NCBI RefSeq assembly: GCF_026210795.1
Contig: NC_089443.1
Coordinates: 4,278,001 to 4,342,000, forward strand
DNA: 64,000 nucleotides
Source: Rhizophagus irregularis
Lineage: Eukaryota > Glomeromycota > Glomeromycetes > Glomerales > Glomeraceae
Reading direction: 5' to 3'
Each line of letters starts with the position of its first letter. Within the stretch, counting starts at the first letter, position 1. The translations under genes were made by a program, and so were the position numbers. Under the pieces are notes generated by a model that saw only the letters and a list, made by a program, of their open reading frames with translations, ran no database searches and was not told the origin of the DNA. Below, piece after piece: positions 22,171 through 34,830 of the stretch.

Positions 22171-24256
22171 TTAAATCTTAAAGTTGTTATCTGCAACATG
22201 TGGAAGGTTCCATTTATTATATTTTCTTATGTTTTCAGAAACAATAATATTATATCCTTTACTTCGTGCAAAATCAATATACAATTCACACAGGTAACAG
22301 CACCTTTTGGATACTGCTATAAACTTCTTCCTATTCTTCTCTTTCTGATCTATTATACTGGCCAGTGTGCCATTTACTCCAATAATTGATCATTCTTTAA
22401 AGATTTATTCATGAAACACTCGTATTTATGATCATTATTAATAAATCTTTTAATAATATCATCATTCCATGAAAGTATGGGCTGATCAACTATAACAGGC
22501 TCCATTTTATACAATTCAATATTAGAAAATATAGTTTTAAATCTGTACAACGTGTATATGTTAAGCTATTCATTATAAACCCAAAATAAAATCCCATCTT
22601 TTAATACGTCTTAAAATTTTTGGGAGTAATAAAATGGTATTTGACTTTCTTATGATAATCATGAGTTATGCCATGCTTTGCAAATTCATCTTATTCCAAT
22701 CTATTTCATCTATTTCATTAATATCAATTGAAGCAAAATTTATGAAATGAATAATATAATCCTTATCTTGATCAAAATTATATCTTTATTAAGTTTCACA
22801 AATCTAGATTTAACTTTAGCTAAATGGTATGTCTTTATTTCATCAACTAAAGCTTTTGCAATATCTTTGGCATCATAGGAGCTTTTGTTTCTCAAGTATT
22901 TCTCAATTTGTTAATATATTCAATATCATTATCATGCTAATAATGGTTATTAGGGGGGTAAAGTTTACAGCCATCAGCAAATTTTCCAATCTTATCGGGG
23001 CTACTTAAGGATGGTCATCGGTCCTACCAGTCCTACTCGGTCCTGGACCGGTCGGTCCCAGGACTTGTAGGACCGGACCACGGTCTTGCATTTTTTTGTG
23101 GCGCAGTAGGACCGGTCCTGAGGACCGACCAGTCCTCATACCGGTCTTCATATAATAAATGATTTTTATATTGAATAAACCTATTAATCTGACAAATATC
23201 TTCATAAAATAATATAAAGACCGGCCATTTCCAAACCAATAAATAATGACAATCACTCTTCCCACTTGTAGAGTTGCATGTCAAAACGCTGAAACTCCGA
23301 AACTCCAAAAAAAGCGTTTAAGCGGAATATCTCGTCATCCAGTGATCATAAAAGGATGAAACCACCACCATTCGAATCGTCTCAGCGAGACGCGTCGAAT
23401 GGTGACTAAATCATATTTCTAGGATCGATAGATAGTCGGTAATTATTGAATTTATTATCAAATAGTTTTGCCGACGTAATTTTTTTTTATCGATTCTAAA
23501 ATCATGATTTTGATACCATTCGACGCGCCGCAGCGAGACGATTCGAATGGTGGTAAAATTATCCTTTTATAATCACTGGATAGCGAGATATTGCGTTTTG
23601 AAGTATTTTTTCTCAAAGCTTTAAATTTTGCATGACGTTGTGATGATATCCAGGTGATTTGTAAAAAAAAATTTATATTAAAAATCATTCCAATTAGTGT
23701 TCATTTATAAAACAAGGCTATTCCTAATAAAGTTAGGGAAGAAAATCTTTTTTTATTTGCAAAAAAAGAAAAAAGACCGATCGGTCTTAAAAAGACTGCG
23801 GTCCTTAAAAAGACCGACGGTCTTATTATATGTGATACAGGACCGAAAGACCGCGGTCCTACACTAAGACGGACCGGTCCGTCTTTTTATGGTGTAGGAC
23901 CGTAGGACCGCGGTCTTCTAGGACCGATGACCATCTTTAGGGCTACTTCTCTATCTCTCGCAAGTATTATTGTTATTTTCATTTTAATAATTTCATTACT
24001 TGCTCTATTGACAGTGAAATTGATACTCTTAGCAACACATACTTTGCCATACAATTCTTTCTCTTGCTCTTCTATTTTGTTTTTCTCCTTATTGTTATCC
24101 TTTTCATGTAATTTGATAATTGATATACAATGTTGTGTCAATGTGTCAAGATACATTTTGCTTTGCAATGTTTTTCCAATATGCATTTTACTGTACAATA
24201 TCTTTTTATTGTCCATTATGGTTGAAATGATCTTCAGTTATTTTAGTTATTTTTGA
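22171..24256 (-). pseudogene. decayed deaminase-like gene split by a transposon
   Basis: On the minus strand, pieces of one protein can be read in order. An N-terminal stretch (24216-23948) is followed by the hAT-like element, then by a stretch coding KIGKFADGCKLYPP (near 22990-22930). Further pieces are ILSWNDDIIKRF (near 22470) and a C-terminal piece with SKRCCYLCELYIDF (near 22270) ending at the TAA at 22171-22173. The CxxC in that segment and its position near the C-terminus fit fungal OTT_1508-like deaminase proteins, where it helps bind zinc. Several frameshifts and stops separate the pieces, and I did not find the partner His/Cys-Glu motif. The family call is from memory. Confidence 0.45.
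23006..23939. mobile_element. hAT-like element with GGACCG subterminal repeats
   Basis: The 934-bp element starts TAAGGATGGTCATCGG and ends with the complement of TAAAGATGGTCATCGG. It is flanked by a perfect 8-bp duplication GGGCTACT (22998-23005 and 23940-23947). TAAAGATG ends and an 8-bp duplication are hallmarks of the hAT superfamily. Both ends are packed with GGACCG/CGGTCC motifs. The interior (about 23290-23670) is itself an inverted repeat containing the phrase ATTCGAATCGTCTC and its mirror. There is no transposase ORF. It splits the decayed deaminase-like gene. Confidence 0.85.
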
Positions 24257-25065
24257 ATATTCCGTTCAATAAACTGGTTGAAACTTCTAAAAATAATATG
24301 ATAAACCATGACAGAAATTATGTCACAATGGTTTGTTAAATTAATACATTAAAGCCAATTAATAACTGAAACATTAAAAAGAATATTTCAAATTTTTCTA
24401 CATTCAAATTTCCTAAAATATAAAATAATGGAATATAAAATACAGTTATTGAAAAATACATTTTATTATTATTTATATTTTACACTGTTAAATATTTGAT
24501 CAAAATAAATAACAAATTTAATTTTTTTTTTTCATTAATTAACAAAACGAATAAAATCTCTTCAATATTTCAGAACATCAGAAATAAAAAATTAAAATAA
24601 AAATATTTATATAAAGAATTACATAATATAACGTTCAAGTCATATAATTATCATAATTTAATGTTTGGAATTACATCAAATTAGTATCACGAAAATTATA
24701 AATAAAATTATAATAAATTTAATTATAGATAAATTCTCCCTACAAGTAAATAATAAAATAATAAGGATTCTGAGCAATACATAAAAAGCTAATAATACAG
24801 AATTTGCGCCGGGGACAGAGAAATTCATGTGATTGATCATTTTTCATAGTGCGTAGACATATATATAGATCGTTTCGCTCCGGACAATTAGTGAGATATG
24901 ACAATAGGAAAGAATTTTATTTGATAGTTGGTTTAAAACGACTACATTATGTAATAAAATATGAAAATTGTCAATAATATAAACATACAATTCCTGCGAG
25001 CAGGATTGAATTTAAAATAACCAAGTATATACAGGACCGAAATATACTGTACATTAATCTTCACC
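24257..25065. other. intergenic DNA
   Basis: AT-rich DNA with no ORF or RNA gene recognised. Confidence 0.5.
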
Positions 25066-25180
25066 TTCAAGACTAGTTAATTATTTACAAAGACATTTAA
25101 TTGAAAATGAGTCAGATTGGATAGAACAACATTTTGAGTTTGTTCAACAAATTATTTCACAATCTCAGGTCTGAATTTGC
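25066..25180 (+). pseudogene. BTB/BACK-type gene fragment
   Basis: An open stretch encodes RLVNYLQRHLIENESDW followed by an aromatic/Gln-rich helix. This resembles the segment after the BTB domain in the many BTB-TLDc proteins of Rhizophagus. It ends after ~37 codons, and no BTB domain lies upstream. I regard it as a relic. The match is by recollection. Confidence 0.35.
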
Positions 25181-25584
25181 GTAGAAAGGGACAAAATAAT
25201 TATGTAGATCTTGATAATTCCGGTCAAATTTTTATTGCCCTGTTTAGATACTGCTCACATTATCTTAATTCCGGCCCTAAAGAAATGCGTATAACGGACT
25301 ACTCACGGAGATAAAATCTGGAAAACACAATTAATTCAAATTTCTATTTATGATGAAAATAATAATAAATATACTTTATAATTGATTACAAACTGGTCCA
25401 TCTTCATTATATGAACTATGAAAGATAATACTCTATAATTCCAGTGATCAAATTATAAAAAAAGTCATAATAAGCTAGCTATCTATTTATCAAACTATTA
25501 AAACTATTTACAGTCATGAGAAAATTACTATATTAACAAACTTCGTCATAAAAGTAGCTTCATCAACAGAATTATAATAATCAT
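25181..25584. other. intergenic DNA
   Basis: No feature is recognised; this is the 3' flank of the minus-strand channel gene. Confidence 0.5.
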
Positions 25585-28500
25585 GTTATATTTTAAGTTT
25601 ATGCAATAACTTCTGCTTTAATTCTGAAAATTCATCTGTATTCCATTCTCCCTCTTTAATCATTTCCTTAATTTCTTGTCGAGTCTTATCAAAATCAGCA
25701 TAATAGTATCTTAAAAATAAATTTTATAAATAGATTAAAAAAAAAAACAAATTATTTTCATAAAAACAAAATTAAATTATCAAATTTACATACATCACTT
25801 TAGGAAACCATTCATTCCAACGTCTTTGATGTGGTAATAGGTAAAATAATTCAATTTCAGCTAGAATCTTTAAGAAAATTAACAAATTTTAGTATTTTAC
25901 AGATAACTAAACCAAAATAATGATGGAAGGTAGAATACCTCTGCTTTCTGTATTAAAAATGAGACCCTATTATTATCTTTTTCAATTGCATTACTAAGTA
26001 ATCCAATAAATAAATTCATAAGATATACAACAATCAACAATGAGAACAAAACAATCAGTATTACAAGTGATGGATTGTTTTTATATGTCCAATTGGATAG
26101 TGCGCTTGAATCACCTATTATAAATAATAATATAATATTAAAAATTTTCCAATATTTCAACATATTTTTAAAATCAATTCTTTTGTTTACCTGTTAAGAA
26201 TAAATACATTGCAAAAATAGAAGTCCCAAAATCTTCAAACATGTTTGTATTTTCATCAGGTGGTTGAATCATAAATGGATTTGGATCAACAGTTCCATTT
26301 CCAAACACTTGGTGATAAGCAGTAGCTAGGTTCCAAGGGTCATTTGGATCATTATTATTTGTATATTCTCCAAAAGAAAAGTTAGGTTCTGGCGATAATA
26401 AAATATAAAATGTGTGCGCAAAACTAATTATAATAATAAACAAAACAAATAAAAAAGAAGCAACTTGTTTTCCAACACTAATAATTATTGCAAAGTATAC
26501 ACCAAAAGATTCAAATACTCTAAAAAATAATAAAAATTTTATATCCAAAAATAAACATGAAAAAGATATTAAATGAATATTTCTATTATTTGTTTGAAGC
26601 CAATAAATGGAAGTGTAAATTGGAAGTAGGAATGCAATTAAATCTGTAATATTAAATAATAATAATAATTATTATTATTAATTAATATTAATGATACAAA
26701 GTAATTAAAATATTTATATGTTTGTATGTTACATACCAAATATATTCCAAATATCACTGATCCATTTAATAGGATCATAGATAATCTGACGTATTTCAAA
26801 ACTCAAATGAATAAATCCAAGTATGATTGAGGCAATTAAAAGTTGTTTTTGAATATCATCATTAATGTATTGTTGAGGAATCGTTGCAGCGGCAGTAAAA
26901 CATCCAAGTAAAAACATAAACCCAATCCAGATTATTGAATAATAATATTTTCCATATTTATTCCATTTAAAATTAATTAGTGTCTCCCCACTCCATGTTT
27001 TGTAGATATCTCTACTTATTGTTTTAACAAATGGACTATAATGAGGCATAATTAATTCTAAAAACCAATTATAATTTTGTGGATAGTTAACAAATTTAAT
27101 ATAAGGATTCATAAAAGTAAACATTGGTGTTGTATGTTTTGAATACTTTGAAATTTTTAAAGAAATTTTGTCAAGAATAAGAAAATAAACAGAAAACATG
27201 TCACTTTTTTTAATATCATTAATAAGATGATGACTTGATAATATGTAAAATATAACAAAATAAATGGGTAAAAGGGGTAATAATATTAAAAATTGAATAA
27301 TAATTAGTATTGAATGAAATTTCCAATATTTCTTTAATTTCATTATTAAACAATTATATTTTGTCTACCAAATTGACTTGGTTAAATTAACTATTTGAAG
27401 ATACTGAAAAGAATGGAGATGTAAATTGTTATTCATATATTTTGTACTATATAAAGCAGAATCTATGATCATAATAGTTTCTGATGAATATCTTGAAATA
27501 TATTCTGGATAATATTCATTTAATAATGGCATTGTAGAAGTAATAATACTTAAAAACATTCTATTATTCCTTAAATCCTCTTTAAAATAATCTATGCATT
27601 TTTTATAGATATCATCTATTAAGTCTAATCTATGATCTTCAATTGCAAATGTTAATAATTCAATGCCATATTTTAGAAGGCTTTCCTTATTATCTTTTAC
27701 ACGTAAAACCCATTTATCATTCAATTTGAAACTTTCATAATTTGGTAAAGGTAAAGTAGGACCAGAAAACAATCTTATGTAATTTTTTAATTTTTTTGTC
27801 TTCATATAATAATAGTAATTTAAAGAAATAGATTTGTTAATTTCATCTAAATGATAAATATAAAGACCATTTGTTGCCAATACAATTATATCACTGTCAT
27901 TGTGTAGCTTACTTTCAATTAAACTTGCGCTATAATCCCAACTTTCAACTTTTTCACAAATAAAATCACCATTATTTTTAAAAACTTGCAGCCTGAATGT
28001 TCCGTTCCTAATATAAATTGTCCATTTAATTAAATTAGAAGGCCATTCTTGTTGTATGTGTAATTTACTCTTATCTATATTATCTTTAAATAATTCTCGT
28101 ACAGTAACCAAATGTGAATTCAATAAGTTAAAATTTAAGTGATCATATTTTTCATACGTTTCATCATTAAAGTACCAGCTTTCAACAATTTCATCAGGAT
28201 TTCCGGATGTCAAATTCATTTTTACTAAAATTTCTTCAAGTTTAATCTTCCAAACATGCCCATCTAGAATTCTAATTGCATATTCAGATGTAACATGAAA
28301 ATTATCTGGGAAACTTTCATCAGTCTGATATTCTATTGATAATTGGGATTTGCCTTTTAAACGGTCTAAAAATTCATTCCAACAATGTTTCATAATAGTA
28401 CTACCATTTAATAAAGAAATTAATAAGGGGATCAAAGTGGTATGACTAAAATTATGTAGGTGAATATCTAATGATAAATAAAGGGAAGAATAATTAATAT

Positions 28501-29581
28501 AGTATTGTAAGAATTTCACAACTTTTTACCTTAAATAATAATTACCTTCATTAATATCCAAAGAAGCAATAAGAATTTTTAACTCAATCGAATAAATAAT
28601 AATTTTATTGTTGATTCCTATACAAATAAACTCCTCATTACTAGAAATTCTGATATTTGACTTAAATTATGGATAATAAAAAAAACAATAGTTAATAAAA
28701 ATATATTTTGATTTTACAAGACAAAAAATTTTAATAATATTTTATTACCTCACTGTAAAAAGTATATTTTATCTCTTCGTCAAAACCACATATTTTTGTA
28801 CCTTTTTCAGTAACAAGGTCCCATACATAAATTGAATTATTCGAAAATAAATAGAGTTTATCATATTTTGATATGCTAATAAGCTCGAAATTTTTCGGTA
28901 TTTTATACATTCTTTCACATTTCCATTTTTTACACTTCCGTTTGTTAATTTTAGTTTGTGTGGAGTAAACAAAAATAATATTATCATCCATTTCGTATAA
29001 AATAAATTCACCTTTTAAGTTAAAGGTAGAATAACCATATTTGGAAAAGAGATGGCCACAATCTAATTTAATTTTTTGTTCACCATTCAACATATCGTAA
29101 ATTTCTAATAAAACAAACATTAATTATAATAATTAAATTTTGAATATTAATTATGGGTATTGCTAAATATCACAAAATTATAATGTAATGTCGGCCAGTA
29201 TTTTAATTCTGGACAAAAGTACATCATAATGCTGGTATGGTAACCATCACCACCAGTTGAGCATTAGTTACCTATGTTGCGGGACTCATTAATATACGCA
29301 AGTTCCTTATAATCAGAAACACAAATTTGGTATAAATATCCAAATGTACTTGATTTACTTAATTTGAATCCTGGTCCAAGTTCATCATTTTCATCTATAC
29401 TTTTAATATTCCAACCGATAATTGAACCATTACCGTCTTCTCTATAAGTAACGTAATATTTTCCATTTGGTGACACACCTATTCTAGTAATAGGTTTATT
29501 GTTATGTGGTTTATCAATATCATTATTAATATCAATTTTATCGTCGTCAATTTCATTGATGTTAATCGCAGCGTCGTCCAT
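25585..29581 (-). CDS. WD-repeat/ion-transport channel protein, ~1130 aa, with in-frame TAG
   Basis: Exons on the minus strand: 29581-29272, 29104-28749, 28660-28546, 28521-26737, 26643-26191, 26114-25939, ~25868-25794 and ~25710-25585. The N-terminal third reads as degenerate WD repeats (GVSPNGKYYVTYREDG). The C-terminal third has hydrophobic helices, then a pore-like stretch GTSIFAMYLFLTGDSS and a long post-pore helix, as in TRP-type ion-transport domains. The C-terminus is acidic and helical. It would be a membrane cation channel. Two problems: a TAG at 27367-27365 interrupts a frame that is otherwise open on both sides, and the join between 28546 and 28521 needs a 24-nt intron. It may be a recent pseudogene; otherwise a full-length product would need readthrough or a different splice form. 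Confidence 0.75.
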
Positions 29582-31511
29582 GTTTATTTATTTATTTTTA
29601 AAAAAAGTGAAGAATGTGAAGATTCAGCAGCATCATATGCAAAAAAAAGGGTGCTTAAATAAAGCAAAATATGGCATATACATAAAAGTGTGGGGATACA
29701 ACCCCATAAAATGGTTTAAATAAATCTAGCAAAGGATTCCCTTAATCAGTGTTTGATGTACCCAGATTATAATAACAACATTATGATAGGTTATCTTTTT
29801 TTTTTTAAAAGCTAATTGAGAAATGATCGTCGATTTAGAAAATAGCGAGTTTGGCGTGAATCACATGAAAATTTTTTTTATTGCAAAACGTTAAATAAAA
29901 ACAATAATAAATTTAAAAAAGGTCAATTTCAATAAAAATGCAAGCGAGTTTGGCGTGTTGGCGTGCTTTAATCATATGAAAATTATTTATTGTAAAACGT
30001 TAATTTATTTTAATGTTTAAATTTGTAAATTAATGGTACAATAGTTAAGTTCCCGTGCGATAAATTTAAGGTCTCGATTCATTTATTATAAAATAAAGTC
30101 TAGATTTGTCTGCAATATTCATTAATTGTTTTTTCTCTGTTTAACAGGAGTTAATCAATAAATAATATTTTCATTGAAATATGGGATTTTTTTTAAAGTT
30201 AATAATTATAAATTTTTTTTTTTCAGTAATGATCTTAAAATTGTACTTCCTGTATTACAAAAAAAAAATTTTATTGTGAGGCAATTAATTGAGAAATGAT
30301 CATCGATTTAAAAAAGGTAAGCGCAAACGAATTTCTGCATTAATTGACATCATGAGTTGGCGTATTTGTTTTTTTGAAAAAAAAAAATAATAATTAGGCC
30401 TTAGGTAACATAATTGACTTTCTTATAATATTATAAGGATTAAAAGAAGTAAGCATAGTCATTCTGTATGTTGTCACTGAACCGGTTCTGACGTCATTAA
30501 GTGTCATACCTTTTCATTATACTGATAATTTCAGATACTGAAATTATTTAATTTTATTACTTATTGTTATATTATTTACATATAATTTAAACTAACTAAA
30601 TTCTTTATTTAAAAAATTATTTTGTAATTTCTTTTAGTTGGTAATTTTGAAAAATCTAAGATCATGTGAAATAAAAGTCACGTTTTCAAAATGATGTCGA
30701 TCAAACATATTTTGTATACTATGAGTTTTAAGGCAATTCTGGCACGACCTGTGATTTCAAAGTACTTTTCATTGTTCCCTTGTAACCTAGCAGCTGAATT
30801 TGCGGTTGAATCCAGCCATGATTTCTATACCTGACCTCAACGTCACGACCAAACTCATAATACTTTATGCTCATTAGGTGGCTGTGAAACCAACACTCAC
30901 AACTTGAGTAAAAATATAGGTTTGTTTTCATATATACTGTATTTAATTTATATAATTTTTTTTTATATTTTATATTAGTAGCTTCAGAAATTGAAAGAAA
31001 ATTAAATAAAGAAAATAGGTTTACTTATATTATGTGCTGTTTTTATGAAATTCATTTAACGAATAATAAATTTCATTTAAATAGCGTCCAAGTCTAAAAA
31101 GCAAGAAAATATACTTGGGTAAACAAACATGATTAAAATTTAACTTAAAACTATGTTATCGCCTTGGTCTGTCTATTTGAATGTAATTAGCCAAATGCCG
31201 TAATCGTCGATCAATTGTGGTTATATCCAAAATTAGGTGAATTTATTATTAAAGTCTGAAGACTATAGCTACTATATTAGTTAAACATAATTTTGCTCGT
31301 TCGTTTATATACTAATACTTTCACACATGATAATGTAGCTACCTGGTCATTTTCATTTATAGTTTTTAATTTTATATTGTCAATTATACGATTTTAAGGT
31401 AAATTTCATAATGGCTATGTTTCAATTAAAAATTCTAGCATATGGAAATTTTACAATCATATTGAAAATTCTGCACTTGTTTCCACATATGCTAGTTTGC
31501 GTCAATAACAT
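29582..31511. other. intergenic DNA with direct repeats
   Basis: GCGAGTTTGGCGTG followed by an ATGAAAATT segment appears at ~29843 and again at ~29943. The phrase AATTGAGAAATGATC with TCGATTT appears at ~29815 and ~30287. These are short diverged direct repeats. Open frames here are short and do not look like genes. Confidence 0.5.
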
Positions 31512-31539
31512 TTGCGAAAAATAGTATATAAACCTAAAT

Positions 31540-31800
31540 ATCTATCGCTTTGTCTTGTCAAAGGAAATATGAACGCAGTCAATATTGATAGTAACAAGTT
31601 GGTTAGCTACCTCTATGGCGTGAAAGCTGACGAACTCAAGCTTTGGAAAGTAGAAATTCCTGACAATCGTGATGATCAGTTGAGTAATCTTTCACTCCAG
31701 GACTGAGACGAACTTTTTGCAACAAAAAAGATTCGAAATACTTTACAGATTTACCACTATATCAACCGCCACCTCAAACTGCGATTCATGAATAGGAATT
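31540..31800 (+). pseudogene. CRN N-terminal domain relic
   Basis: The frame encoding LSLCLVKGN, then an internally shortened segment, then DELKLWKVEIPD and LSNLSLQD matches the CRN N-terminal domain. It breaks at a TGA at 31704-31706. After a frame change, sequence resembling the end of the domain (DELFATKKI and a Pro-rich stretch) follows to ~31790. It has no proper start and a deletion in the middle. Sequence downstream to ~32350 may be the decayed C-terminal part, but I could not identify it. Confidence 0.6.
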
Positions 31801-33125
31801 GTTTAACTAACTTGATTCGTTATAGGCATTACTCAACAAGTCCATCTATGGTTAAAATTTACGTTGAGATTTTGGTAGAGAACTCTGGCTGATATCTTTA
31901 TGTTATATAAGACCGTGACAAAATGCCACAATCAATTGCTGTCTGAAAAATTTTATTAACCAGGCCTTTGCGTTGCAGTGAGAAGGATTAAGTCATTTAA
32001 ACAGATAGTGTATATCGAACATGTAAACTTGAAGGCCTCAAAAATTCCATACGTGCCATATACCAACAGCTGGCACTTGAAAATGATAGAACGGCATTAA
32101 ACTTCATGAAAGATATTCACTTAAGAATGATGCTTTATTTTAAGATATATTACATCAGCTGTTCATGTCAAAATAGTCCTAAATTTAGCATGTTCATAGA
32201 GACTCCATCAAAAGCTTTCTCAGAAGAATGGTCATTTTCAAAAATGTTCCAGTTTTATGATACCCAAATCCTCATATTAACGTGTTCTCTGATTTTTTTC
32301 ATGTGGTTCCGATAACCTAAATACCGAAAGTCTGAAGCCATAATTAAGCACCTAATGGCTAAATAAAACTTCGCTAAGATATTACTCTCCTCAACAAGAC
32401 ATGTGAAGTGATAAAAACTATTTATTCTTACTGTTACCTTGTATATGGGGTTTCGTTAATCGTTATACTAAGATGAATCAAATTCATACTGGAAAAATTA
32501 TTAAAGATTGGAATGAGCATGGTAATCTCGATTAAGAGTGCAAACAAAAGTCTTTGATTGGTGGAATTCCCGGATAATCGAAATTAAGAAGGAAGATGTT
32601 ATGAAAGGATTTGCCAGGCATCTGTGCAGATGGAATTATCTTTAACAGGTCGTAAATACAAAGACGAAAACAATCAAGGATAAAATGATTGGAGTTACCG
32701 ATGCATCTGCACTCTAGATGATGAGGAAAAGCCATTATTTAAGTTATCGACATAAAAACCTAATATGGAATGTTACAGGATCACATTTTTGATTTCATTG
32801 GCTAAAATTAACCATAATTTTAGGTAAAAATTAAGGGATTGTTAATATCAACCATTTACAAAATGAAATCAAGCCGCCGTAAAAATTATGGCGAAGGTTG
32901 ACTGTTATGTCATAAAAATTGGGGTAGTATTAAAATCCGCGCATATTCATAACACAAAAATGTAAAACTATTTTTAGAATTTTATATCACTGTTTTTGTT
33001 TGCGTAACATGTCGTTGAAAATTGATTACATAAATATTTGTGTGACAAACGAAATTGTCACTCTGAAATCCATACAACTTCTAAGCCGAGAATCCTCTTT
33101 CACTTCTTTCATTTCTCTTAACATA
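31801..33125. other. probably decayed coding DNA, unidentified
   Basis: GC content is slightly higher than true intergenic DNA nearby and open stretches are frequent but broken, for example near 32000-32320. This is consistent with the eroded C-terminal part of the CRN relic or another dead gene. No domain is recognised. Confidence 0.35.
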
Positions 33126-33780
33126 TGGCGTGTTTAAAGATATTTTCAAGGATTTACCAGAGTTAATAGATGAAATTATAAAATATTTTCATGATGACTA
33201 TATAACATTACATTCGTGTATATTAGTTAATAGATTATGGTGTCGTTTAACAATTCCATTATTATGGGAAAATCCATTTTCAATTAAGTTTCCTAAAAAT
33301 TTCATTTTATTACATAATTTAAATGATGATGATAAATTAAAACTGAATTAATTCCTTCAAATACATTATTCAATTATTCTAGTTTTATTCAACATTAGAA
33401 TACACGTAAAATTATTTATTCTATTAATGATTGGGAAGATGCTGTAGAACTTCAACAACTACCAGTTATTCTATACAGAATGATTTGCAAACATCAAACT
33501 TTATAAAATTTATTTATAAGTTGCTGTTTCAGATATTCATTAGAAATGAAATGAAGTGAATTTGCATAGTTTGGAAGTTGTATCGTCTTCAAGTCAAGAA
33601 AGTAAATATTTTGATGATATTCTTAAATTAAATCCAAATTTCTTTCGTAATATCAAAATTTTGAAACTAGTAGATCCTTTTATAACAGAGCTCATCATGC
33701 CCTATTTGCAATGGAAAACATGGAAATTATGGATTACATGGCTCATGGTACTGCAAAAATGGGAATCAGTTCCCTTATGA
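33126..33780 (+). pseudogene. F-box gene, broken
   Basis: A plus-strand frame encodes an F-box (LPELIDEIIKYF, then TLHSCILVNRLWC and LLWENPF) very like the intact gene at 18435-19886. It stops at ~33350. Further in-family pieces follow in other frames (for example ILKLNPNFFRNIKILKL near 33625) until ~33780, where an inverted-repeat element begins. The nearby ATG at 33126 is out of frame with the F-box. Frameshifts plus truncation make it a pseudogene. Confidence 0.7.
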
Positions 33781-33807
33781 TCCTGAATTAGCGAAGTTGT
33801 ATTCCTT

Positions 33808-34344
33808 CCCTATAAAAAATAAATGTCCGGAAAATGTCTATAAAAATGTCCAGAAATTGTCCAGAATAAATCTGGCACGTCTAGAAATTGTCTGGAAAAT
33901 GTTTATTTTTTGCATGGACTTTGTCCGGAATATATCCAGAATTTGTCCAGCATAAAATTTTAGACAAATTCTGGATAGATAAACCTGGACAAATTCCAGA
34001 CATAGTAGAAATTCAGATAATTTGAACTGGACAAATTCTGGACGTTACTTCCAAAAAAGGATAAATTAATTTTGTAAAAAAATGCAAAAAGCACAAGACT
34101 GACATTCATAACCTTCTTTGTCATACTAATTAAATTTGCTGAGCAGGCAAAAATACTATATATCTATAATATAAAACTTTAGGTTAAAAGCAATTATAAT
34201 GATGGCCACCTGTTGATCATCTTTTTGTGCCAAATTTTATGAAAAAATATTTCAGGTCAATTTCTGGACAAATTCTGGACAAAATGAGTGTCCAGAAACA
34301 AGTGTGTTTTTGGAACAATTTCCGGATACTTATTTTTTATAGGG
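33808..34344. mobile_element. inverted-repeat element with GTCCAGAA motifs
   Basis: The ends are inverted copies: CCCTATAAAAAATAAATGTC at left and the complement of CCCTATAAAAAATAAGTATC at right. The interior holds about ten copies of GTCCAGAA/GTCCGGAA or their complement, mirrored about the middle. The flanks share only CTT, so the target duplication could be 3 bp or eroded. There is no ORF. Superfamily unknown. It truncates the F-box relic on its left. Confidence 0.65.
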
Positions 34345-34355
34345 CTTCCAATGTA

Positions 34356-34828
34356 CAGTCGCGTCAGAAAGTATCACCCGATTCACTATTACATAGTAAA
34401 TTACATATAAAAAATGAATACTGAGTTTTAAGATTAAAACAGCTCTTGCATTTTAACCTTCCCAAGGTTCAAATATTGTTATTTTAAAGAATATTATATT
34501 GGCTTTATAGTGATATAAAATTTAGAAATAATTAATAAAAGAAATATAAATATATATGCAGCTCATTTTTATATATAAATTTTATTTTTTGGATCTAAAA
34601 CATATAAAAAAAAACTTTTTTACCTCATAAATAAAATAGCTCTTGCATTTTAACTTTCCCAAAATTCAAACATCAATATTTCAAAGAATATGGTATTGGC
34701 TTTAAAATGATATAAAATTTAGAAATGGATATTAAAAGAAAGTTGAATATGTATATAGCCTGAAATTTTCAATTTTTTATATGTTTTACTATAAAATTTG
34801 AATCGGGCGATACTTTCTGACGTGACTG
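34356..34828. mobile_element. Tc1/mariner-like MITE with internal duplication
   Basis: Ends are CAGTCGCGTCAGAAAGTATC and the complement of CAGTCACGTCAGAAAGTATC, flanked by TA (34354-34355 and 34829-34830). This fits Tc1/mariner target use. The inverted symmetry continues outward through CTTCCAATG on both sides, implying a palindromic target or a longer repeat. The interior has two tandem ~190-bp copies of the segment starting AGCTCTTGCATTTTAA. There is no ORF. Confidence 0.8.
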
Positions 34829-34830
34829 TA

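Noticed and set aside
23005-23308. Minus-strand frames of 86 and 91 codons
   Set aside because: They lie inside the subterminal GGACCG repeats of the hAT-like element and their Gly/Pro/Arg-rich ends are translations of that repeat.
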